Origin: JBHGBB01 sp041946755
GTDB taxonomy: Bacteria > UBP4 > UBA4092 > JAOAEQ01
NCBI GenBank assembly: GCA_041946755.1
Contig: JBHGBB010000176.1
Coordinates: 1 to 8,246, forward strand
DNA: 8,246 nucleotides
Direction of reading: 5' to 3'
A program made the position numbers and the translations under genes. Positions 1 through 4,937 of this stretch are shown here, piece after piece; within the stretch, counting starts at the first letter, position 1; the number at the start of each line of letters is the position of its first letter. Under the pieces are notes generated by a model. The model did not search any database. It saw only the letters and a list, made by a program, of their open reading frames with translations, and was not told where the DNA came from.

Positions 1-17
1 TTGAAGGTATTGGCAAG

Positions 18-50
18 AAAAAGCAAGTTTGCTAATAGCAAACTTGCTTT
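18..50 (-). terminator. Perfect 14-bp hairpin with T-run, second terminator (possibly bidirectional)
   Basis: AAAGCAAGTTTGCT (20-33) and its exact complement (37-50) enclose a 3-nt loop. On the minus strand the stem ends in five T residues (22-18, overlapping the stem base) followed by CTT, a good intrinsic terminator. On the plus strand a weaker T-rich tail follows (TTTGATATTGATTTT), so it may also serve a gene entering from the left. It is about 520 bp past the last minus-strand stop codon. Confidence 0.65.
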
Positions 51-96
51 GATATTGATTTTAAATGAGTTAATCGACCTTGAGTTTGTATTTCGG

Positions 97-123
97 ATCA
101 GTTTGGCAGGCTGCCAATCTGAT
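97..123. repeat. Imperfect hairpin
   Basis: ATCAG (97-101) pairs with CTGAT (119-123) and TTGGCA (103-108) with TGCCAA (112-117), with one T-T mismatch and a 3-nt loop. The plus-strand tail is pyrimidine-rich (TTCTTCTC) but not a T-run. The function is unknown. Confidence 0.35.
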
Positions 124-183
124 ATTCTTCTCTTATTCCCTCAAACGAACTAGACCTTGATTCGGTCTTATATAGGGGGAATA

Positions 184-210
184 ACCAGAGCGGGTCTGAC
201 CCGCTCTGGT
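184..210. repeat. Perfect 12-bp palindrome with CTG loop, REP-like
   Basis: ACCAGAGCGGGT (184-195) and its exact complement (199-210) surround a 3-nt loop. It is GC-rich, has no adjoining T-run on either strand, and lies in an AT-rich spacer. This is consistent with a dispersed repeat or a stable RNA hairpin and not with a classical terminator. Confidence 0.5.
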
Positions 211-229
211 CCCTCTCCGGTATCAGAAC

Positions 230-437
230 ATGGCAAAAAAATATTAATAAGTTGATCGAGATTGAATATGTATCGAATGAAAAAAGAATATATACATGAA
301 ATAACGGTGATATAGAAGATGGAATATAAGGCTTAAATAGAAGATATTGAAATTTAGAGATAGTTCTTCCGGTAAGATTCAGGGCGGGGATACCCCGCCC
401 CTACCAAACCAATTCTTTGCCAAATGGCAAAAAAATA
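230..437. repeat. 14-bp direct repeat pair ATGGCAAAAAAATA
   Basis: Identical 14-bp copies lie at 230-243 and 424-437. The second copy contains the T-run (minus strand) and first stem base of the terminator at 429-472. The first copy has no matching stem. The pair brackets the REP-like palindrome and an AT-rich stretch without genes. Confidence 0.5.
382..400. repeat. GC-rich palindrome, REP-like
   Basis: GGGCGGGG and CCCCGCCC flank a 3-nt ATA loop (382-389, 390-392, 393-400). There is no T-run on either side, so it is not a normal terminator. Its GC content stands out sharply in an AT-rich spacer. Short GC-rich palindromes of this kind are often dispersed repeats, but copy number cannot be judged from one window. 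Confidence 0.5.
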
Positions 438-472
438 ATCCGCTTTAGGTAAATATTTGCTAAAGCGGATTA
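429..472 (-). terminator. Rho-independent terminator after the dehydrogenase gene
   Basis: A perfect 13-bp stem (436-448 with 460-472; TAATCCGCTTTAG and its complement) closes an 11-nt loop. On the minus strand it is followed immediately by seven T residues (435-429). It lies about 99 bp past the stop codon at 572 and probably ends the whole minus-strand cluster. On the plus strand the hairpin has no T-run. Confidence 0.85.
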
Positions 473-571
473 ATTTATGCTGCCAATAAAGTTTATTCCG
501 GAAAAAGAATAGCCGGTGTCCCGATGGTATTAAATTGGTTAGTCACTTATACCGGTTATTTTAATTCACAA

Positions 572-1630
572 CTATTGGGTAGCGAATTTCGCAATAATAT
601 CTCCGATTTGCGAGGTACCCGGATCGTTGCTAGCCGATAAGGTTTTGATATACCCTTCTTGCACCGATTTAATAATCGCGTTCTCGATACGTGCCGCCGC
701 TTTCATTTCACCCAAATGGTCGAGCAGCATTCCGCACGCTGCAATCGTTGCTAACGGATTAATCATATTTTTCCCGGTATATTTCGGTGCCGAACCATGA
801 ATCGGTTCAAACATCGATACTCCTTGCGGATTTAAGTTGCCGGAAGCCGCGATCCCCATACCACCTTGAATCATCGCCCCTAAATCGGTAATAATATCGC
901 CAAACATGTTGGGGGTAACGATAACATCGAACCATTCCGGATTCTTAACAAACCACATGGTTATCGCGTCGACATGGGCATGGTCTTTTTTTATTTCCGG
1001 ATATTCCTCGCCGATTTCTTTAAACACCCGCGTCCATAAATCATGGCCATAGGTTAAAACATTCGATTTATCGCATAAGGTTAGCATCTTCTTTTTACTA
1101 TTTCTCTTTTTCGTCAATTCAAACGCGAATCGAACACAGCGTTCTACTCCTTTTCGCGTATTCACATCTTCCTGAATCGCAACTTCGTCCGGAGTACCCT
1201 TCTTGAACACTCCGCCCATTCCGACATACGCCCCTTCGGTATTTTCGCGCACCACAATAAAATCGATATCAGCCGGGGTTTTACCTTTCAGCGGACAGAA
1301 TTGTTCCGCATACAGTTTAATCGGCCGCAAATTGATATATTGGTCAAGTTTAAATCGTAAATTCAATAGAATCCCGCGTTCGAGAATACCGGTCTGTACT
1401 CCCGGATGCCCGATGGCGCCCAGATAAATCGCATCCGTTTTTTTAAACTCTTCCAGAGCCGAATCCGGTAATAATTCGCCGGTTTTTAGATAATGGTCGC
1501 CGCCGAATGGATAATGCTGGAGTTCATACTTAAACCCTTCGACTTTTGCAACGGCATCCAAAACCTTTAATCCTTCAACGATAATTTCCGGCCCGATACC
1601 ATCACCTGGAATAACCGCTATTTTATACAT
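572..1630 (-). CDS. leuB: 3-isopropylmalate dehydrogenase-like oxidative decarboxylase (isocitrate/isopropylmalate dehydrogenase family)
   Basis: The family oxidises and decarboxylates 2-hydroxy-dicarboxylic acids with NAD(P); LeuB performs the third committed step of leucine synthesis. The product is 352 residues, normal for LeuB. The opening MYKIAVIPGDGIGPE directly follows a perfect ribosome site, whereas the upstream in-frame extension to a GTG at 1705 runs through a hairpin and is not family-like. Substrate arginines R92, R102 and R128 are present, as are catalytic Y135 (RENTEGAY), K188 (CDKSN) and metal-binding D221, D245 and D249. The Leu/Ile-rich loop at 83-91 (LERGILLNL) favours isopropylmalate over isocitrate. 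The RENTEG block, rather than the classical LeuB RELTGG, leaves tartrate/malate or homoisocitrate dehydrogenase possible. The cofactor loop reads HGSAPKYTGK (278-287), with K283-Y284 where NAD-specific LeuB normally has Asp-Ile. No leuA, leuC or leuD is nearby. The family call is firm and the substrate call moderate. Confidence 0.75.
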   Translation of the reverse strand: MYKIAVIPGDGIGPEIIVEGLKVLDAVAKVEGFKYELQHYPFGGDHYLKTGELLPDSALEEFKKTDAIYLGAIGHPGVQTGILERGILLNLRFKLDQYINLRPIKLYAEQFCPLKGKTPADIDFIVVRENTEGAYVGMGGVFKKGTPDEVAIQEDVNTRKGVERCVRFAFELTKKRNSKKKMLTLCDKSNVLTYGHDLWTRVFKEIGEEYPEIKKDHAHVDAITMWFVKNPEWFDVIVTPNMFGDIITDLGAMIQGGMGIAASGNLNPQGVSMFEPIHGSAPKYTGKNMINPLATIAACGMLLDHLGEMKAAARIENAIIKSVQEGYIKTLSASNDPGTSQIGDIIAKFATQ

Positions 1631-1639
1631 ACTCATATA

Positions 1640-1646
1640 CCTCCTT
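1640..1646 (-). promoter_or_regulatory. Shine-Dalgarno site deciding the start of the dehydrogenase gene
   Basis: AAGGAGG on the minus strand is a perfect site. It lies 9 nt from the ATG at 1630 and only 3 nt from an ATG at 1636, so 1630 is preferred. It directly abuts the T-run of the upstream hairpin. Confidence 0.8.
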
Positions 1647-1730
1647 AAAAAAATAGTTATCAGTGGTGAAATTCGAACGGTAAGCTGAACGCTACTTTTA
1701 CTCACCGCTCAAATCTAATCACTAATAACT
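1647..1730 (-). terminator. Large imperfect hairpin with T-run between lpxC-fabZ and the dehydrogenase gene (terminator or attenuator)
   Basis: Two 30-bp arms (1701-1730 and 1655-1684) form an inverted repeat around a 16-nt loop (1685-1700). Twenty-three of 30 positions are perfect complements. In the minus-strand RNA five of the remaining seven are G-U pairs and two are mismatches. After the second arm come one A and seven T residues (1653-1647), followed at once by the AAGGAGG ribosome site of the next gene. This has the shape of an intrinsic terminator, although the base of the stem next to the T-run is A-U rich. It may end part of the envelope transcript or act as an attenuator for the downstream gene. 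No leucine-rich leader peptide is seen before it. Confidence 0.6.
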
Positions 1731-1738
1731 CGTTGGTC

Positions 1739-3061
1739 TTATGCTTCAACTAAGGAAAAGGTCAGTTCCGCTTCGGCAACAACATTATCCTCTACATAAG
1801 CATAGGTTTGCACTTTTCCGGTTCGCTCTTTTAACCGTTTAACTTCAACCACAAATCGGAGCTGGTCGCCCGGCACCACCGTTTTCCGGAATTTAGCATT
1901 ATCAATCGCCAGAATATACGCTAATTTACCTTCATTACCGGACTTGCTGAGCATCAGAACGCCACCGACTTGCGCCATCGCCTCGATTAATAAGACTCCC
2001 GGCATAACCGGATATCCCGGAAAATGACCGACGAAAAATTGCTCATTCGCGGTAACATTCTTGATTCCGACCGCGCGTTTATCTTCTTCTAATTCCAGAA
2101 TCCGGTCGACTAATAAGAATGGATATCGATGCGGCAGGATCTGCTGAATTCGCCGAATATCCAGCGGCGCTGAAATCGGACGGGTTATCGTTGGTTTGGG
2201 TTTAGCAACCGGCTTAGTACTCGCCTGCTGTTTGGCAATTTGTCTGAGTTTCTGAACTAATTTCACATTTGACGCATGCCCGGATTTAACTACGATTACA
2301 TGCGCTTTAAGCGGTTGGCCTAATAGATATAAGTCACCTACCAAATCCAGAATTTTATGCCGGACAAATTCATCGTCAAACCGCAGGGTATCATTTAAAA
2401 TGGTATCTTCACCGATAACCACCGCATTATTTAAATTCCCGCCTTTAATCAAACCCTGCTGTCGAAGCTCTTCGACTTCATGCAGAAAACAAAACGTTCG
2501 GGCAGGAGCAATTTCCTTCGTAAACACCCCATTATTGACGATAAAAGAACCATATTGCGATTTTAATAACGGATGATGGTATGAAACCGTATATGTAATG
2601 CGTAATTCATTTGCCGGTAAGATTACCAGATAAACATCTTCATCAAACGATAACCAGAGCGGCTCCTTTAATTCGAAATACCGTTTCGGTGCATTCTGTT
2701 CGACAATCCCGGCTTCTTGTAATTTCTCTACAAAAGGTAACGAACTCCCATCACCTACCGGCGGTTCATTCGCATTCACTTCAATCCGCATATTATCGAT
2801 ACTTAATCCGGCTAGCGCTGCTAGAATATGCTCTACGGTATGGACTTTCACCGAATCATTTCCTAAAGTAGTTCCCCGGGTGATATCAATTACATGATCG
2901 ATATCGCAAGGGATTTCTGGCGCATGATCCAGATCGGTTCTAACAAATCGGATTCCGCTATTTTCCGGTGCTGGATGAAAGGTAATGGTGGTTTCGTTTC
3001 CGGTATGTAATCCGACGCCGGAGTATACAGCTGGATTTTTAATCGTTCGTTGTTTTTCCAT
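1739..3061 (-). CDS. lpxC-fabZ: LpxC-FabZ bifunctional fusion: UDP-3-O-acyl-GlcNAc deacetylase / 3-hydroxyacyl-ACP dehydratase
   Basis: The product is 440 residues with two enzymes in one chain. Residues 1 to about 272 are LpxC, the zinc deacetylase that commits UDP-3-O-acyl-GlcNAc to lipid A. The opening KQRTIKNPAVYSGVGLHTG is typical, the zinc ligands are H78, H235 and D239 (VEHILAAL; RHKILDLVGD), and the catalytic histidine is H262. A Lys/Pro/Ala-rich linker spans about 273-298. Residues from about 299 to 440 are FabZ, which dehydrates 3-hydroxyacyl-ACP in fatty acid elongation. Its LPHRYPFLLVDR block is at 309-320, and the catalytic pair is H346 and E360 in GHFPGYPVMPGVLLIE. All key residues of both halves are present. 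I prefer the ATG at 3061, which places MEKQRT at the family start; an in-frame GTG at 3076 would add five residues. Fusions of this order are established in Bacteroidota-like bacteria. No lpxA follows within the window. Confidence 0.95.
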   Translation of the reverse strand: MEKQRTIKNPAVYSGVGLHTGNETTITFHPAPENSGIRFVRTDLDHAPEIPCDIDHVIDITRGTTLGNDSVKVHTVEHILAALAGLSIDNMRIEVNANEPPVGDGSSLPFVEKLQEAGIVEQNAPKRYFELKEPLWLSFDEDVYLVILPANELRITYTVSYHHPLLKSQYGSFIVNNGVFTKEIAPARTFCFLHEVEELRQQGLIKGGNLNNAVVIGEDTILNDTLRFDDEFVRHKILDLVGDLYLLGQPLKAHVIVVKSGHASNVKLVQKLRQIAKQQASTKPVAKPKPTITRPISAPLDIRRIQQILPHRYPFLLVDRILELEEDKRAVGIKNVTANEQFFVGHFPGYPVMPGVLLIEAMAQVGGVLMLSKSGNEGKLAYILAIDNAKFRKTVVPGDQLRFVVEVKRLKERTGKVQTYAYVEDNVVAEAELTFSLVEA

Positions 3062-3111
3062 AATAAGTCTCGCCACCGTAATTCAGCGAGTACAAGAAAA
3101 TAAGATAAAAT

Positions 3112-4185
3112 TTATTTTCTTGGTTTCACCTTTCTTGGTGACTTTTTGCCTGAGTGGCTAAGTTTAGTTTCTAACTCCAATAATTTAGTTTCGAGTTGTT
3201 TAACTCTATCGATTAATATCGGCAGGCGCTGCACCAACGCTTGCGTTTTCTGTTCCTGCCGGTGGATTCGCGCGGGAAACCCGGAAACACAAACGTTCGC
3301 CGGGATACTTTTAGTAACTCCACTTTTCGCAGCAACGGTGGTTCCCGCACCGATTTTTAAATGGCCGGCGACTCCTACTTGACCGGCTAAGGTCACTCGA
3401 TCACCAACTTCAACACTACCGGAGATACCTACTTGTGCAACGATAATCGCATGTTCTCCAATAACGACATTATGGGCAATATGCACTAGATTATCGATTT
3501 TCGTACCTTTTTTAATCCAGGTTTTTCCCAAAGTTGCGCGAGCAATAGTAACATTCGCCCCGACTTCTACATCATCTTCGATAACTACCGTTCCCAGTTG
3601 CGGCATCTTATATTGAATGCCATTGGTTTCTGCATAACCGAATCCATCACTGCCGATTACCGCTCCGCTATGAATAATAACCCGGCTGCCGATACTTACT
3701 CCATCCCAAATAACCACATTCGGAAAGAGAGCGGTATGACTCCCGATTTTGCTTTGCTTACCAATATATACTCCCGGATAGATAACCGTTTCTTCCCCGA
3801 TAATCGCTCCATCTTCAATAACCACATGCGCTGCAATATGAACATTCCGACCCAATTCAACTTTTTTCCCAATCATCGCTGTGGTATCGATTTTAGGAAC
3901 CAATGCTTCTCGGGGAGGCATAAATAGTTCCATTGCTTTAATGAAAGCCAATTTCGGTTGGGAACTGCGGATAATCGGCCGGAATTCGAGTTCCGCATCA
4001 TGAGGGACAATCAATACCGAAGCCTGAGTATTCTTGATTTCAGTAAAATATTTCGCATTAGCGATAAACGTTAATTCGCCCGATTTCGCCTCTTTGATAC
4101 CGGCAACTCCGCGAATCTCAATCTCACCGTTACCATCATAGTTCAGCCCTAGTTTATTCGCTATTTCACGAACAGTTAGTTGCAT
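3112..4185 (-). CDS. lpxD: UDP-3-O-acylglucosamine N-acyltransferase LpxD
   Basis: LpxD transfers a 3-hydroxyacyl chain from acyl-ACP to the 2-amino group of UDP-3-O-acylglucosamine, the third step of lipid A synthesis, in the cytoplasm. The product is 357 residues, close to the usual 340-350. An N-terminal uridine-binding domain covers about 1-98 (TVREIANKLGL, then GELTFIANAKYF, with NTQASVLIV). A left-handed beta-helix of hexapeptide repeats runs from about 100 to 300. The catalytic histidine is H238 in the VHIAHNVVIG block, and the conserved GSDGFGYA block is at 178-185. The C-terminus has a helical segment (about 312-343) ending in a Lys/Arg/Pro tail (KKSPRKVKPRK). The start is the ATG at 4185, since family sequence begins directly after it. 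AAGG lies only 2 nt from the ATG and AAAGGTG about 15 nt away, so the ribosome site is poor. The gene is 59 bp past ompH and 50 bp before lpxC-fabZ. Confidence 0.96.
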   Translation of the reverse strand: MQLTVREIANKLGLNYDGNGEIEIRGVAGIKEAKSGELTFIANAKYFTEIKNTQASVLIVPHDAELEFRPIIRSSQPKLAFIKAMELFMPPREALVPKIDTTAMIGKKVELGRNVHIAAHVVIEDGAIIGEETVIYPGVYIGKQSKIGSHTALFPNVVIWDGVSIGSRVIIHSGAVIGSDGFGYAETNGIQYKMPQLGTVVIEDDVEVGANVTIARATLGKTWIKKGTKIDNLVHIAHNVVIGEHAIIVAQVGISGSVEVGDRVTLAGQVGVAGHLKIGAGTTVAAKSGVTKSIPANVCVSGFPARIHRQEQKTQALVQRLPILIDRVKQLETKLLELETKLSHSGKKSPRKVKPRK

Positions 4186-4193
4186 AACCTTAT

Positions 4194-4222
4194 ATCATAT
4201 CACCTTTCCCAAAAATTGCCAA
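4194..4222 (-). promoter_or_regulatory. Near-consensus sigma70-type promoter immediately upstream of lpxD
   Basis: On the minus strand, TTGGCA (4222-4217) and TATGAT (4199-4194) are separated by exactly 17 bp. Each hexamer matches the consensus at 5 of 6 positions, and a TG one base before the -10 makes it an extended element. Transcription would start near 4187, only about 2 nt before the lpxD ATG at 4185, giving an almost leaderless message. The lpxD start also lacks a well-spaced Shine-Dalgarno site, which agrees with this. The DNA is AT-rich and chance matches occur, so this is a moderate-confidence call. Confidence 0.5.
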
Positions 4223-4244
4223 ATCCTATTTTGGTATCGCGGTT

Positions 4245-4868
4245 TTATTTGGCTTTTTTCGGTGTCGGTGATGCGGTCGATGGTGCGGGTTCGGATTTAA
4301 CCGCTGGTTTCGATTTCTCAGGTTCAGCCGGAGCCGCGGCTGCTTCCATGCTATTTAATAATTCGGTGATTTTTTTGGTTAAATCCATATCTGATTTGGA
4401 ATATCTAATCGCCCGCTTTTCAAAAATAATGGTATACCCTTCTTTATCAGCTAAATCTTTATATATTTTCTGTAATTTACCATCGAGTTCTTTTGTCAGG
4501 TCTTTAGCTTTTTTATCGATTTCTTCACTGAGACTCTCAACCTGGTCACGTAAATCTCGTTCGGCAGCTTTTATTTCCGCTTCCTGCTTGGCTACTTTTT
4601 CGGCTGATGATACACTTTTCAGCTTTCGGAGTTCGTCTTTCTTTTTGGTTATTTCTTTATCCTGGTCTTGCAATTTCTGCCGTTTCGGCTGGAATTCAGC
4701 ATCGGCTTTCTTTTGCACATCCCATTCGTTATATACTTTTAGCACATCTACTACCCCAACTTTACCCAGCTCTTGGCTTAATGCTGACGAAACCAATGGC
4801 CCGCCAAAAACTAACAGGGTAAATACCAGTGTTACTGCCATAGCTACAACTTCATTTCTTTTGTTCAT
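4245..4868 (-). CDS. skp: OmpH/Skp-family periplasmic chaperone
   Basis: Skp (OmpH) is a trimeric periplasmic chaperone that holds unfolded outer-membrane proteins on their way to BamA. The product is 207 residues. An AAGGAG site (4874-4879) lies 5 nt before the ATG. Residues 1 to about 31 form a signal peptide (MNKRNE, a hydrophobic core at 7-22, then an Ala/Ser-rich end near SSALSQ). The mature chain opens with the family strand GKVGVVDVLKVYNEW (about 35-49). A long charged coiled-coil hairpin rich in Lys, Glu and Gln follows (about 50-140), then the closing segment GYTIIFEKRAIRYSKSDMDLTKKITELLN (144-172, in two family blocks). After about residue 173 there is a low-complexity Ala/Pro/Lys/Glu tail of some 35 residues beyond the normal Skp fold. 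The gene sits between bamA and lpxD, the standard order. The symbol follows the family; orthology is inferred. Confidence 0.93.
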   Translation of the reverse strand: MNKRNEVVAMAVTLVFTLLVFGGPLVSSALSQELGKVGVVDVLKVYNEWDVQKKADAEFQPKRQKLQDQDKEITKKKDELRKLKSVSSAEKVAKQEAEIKAAERDLRDQVESLSEEIDKKAKDLTKELDGKLQKIYKDLADKEGYTIIFEKRAIRYSKSDMDLTKKITELLNSMEAAAAPAEPEKSKPAVKSEPAPSTASPTPKKAK

Positions 4869-4873
4869 AACTT

Positions 4874-4879
4874 CTCCTT
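4874..4879 (-). promoter_or_regulatory. Shine-Dalgarno site of ompH/skp
   Basis: AAGGAG on the minus strand with a 5-nt spacer to the ATG at 4868. Just upstream is a perfect 14-bp AT-only palindrome (4882-4895), so the site would lie in a weakly structured leader. Confidence 0.7.
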
Positions 4880-4937
4880 TTTATTATTAATAATATTTCG
4901 ATTTTTTTCCTTACTATTGGTGATTCGTATTCTGCAA

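Larger units (their letters stand above)
1..571. other. Intergenic region without a supported gene
   Basis: Both strands are broken by frequent stop codons and show no reading frame with a ribosome site. I see no tRNA or known structured RNA. The content is the hairpins at 18-50, 97-123, 184-210, 382-400 and 429-472, the 14-bp direct repeats, and a degenerate repeat pair at 62-100 and 244-280. The stretches 281-380 and 475-571 are AT-rich and show nothing I can name. Confidence 0.7.

Noticed and set aside
1..571. CRISPR array, tRNA or small protein gene in the left spacer
   Set aside because: No regularly spaced repeats, no cloverleaf or CCA end, and stop codons interrupt all frames.
1631..1705. 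An N-terminal extension of the dehydrogenase from a GTG at 1705
   Set aside because: The frame runs through the hairpin and ribosome site, adds 25 residues not typical of the family, and the perfect AAGGAGG site points to the ATG at 1630.
4218..4253. Inverted repeat GCCAAAT/ATTTGGC at the ompH-lpxD junction as a terminator
   Set aside because: The stem is only 7 bp with a 22-nt loop, one arm lies in ompH codons, and the other overlaps the better-supported lpxD promoter -35 box.
4180..4890. A 236-codon plus-strand open frame opposite ompH
   Set aside because: It is the reverse complement of the ompH coiled-coil region; its Ser/Phe-rich product comes from Lys/Glu codons read backwards, and it has no family features.
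4882..4895. Perfect 14-bp palindrome TATTATTAATAATA before ompH as an operator
   Set aside because: It is entirely A/T in an A/T-rich gap, so chance formation is likely and no regulator match is known to me.
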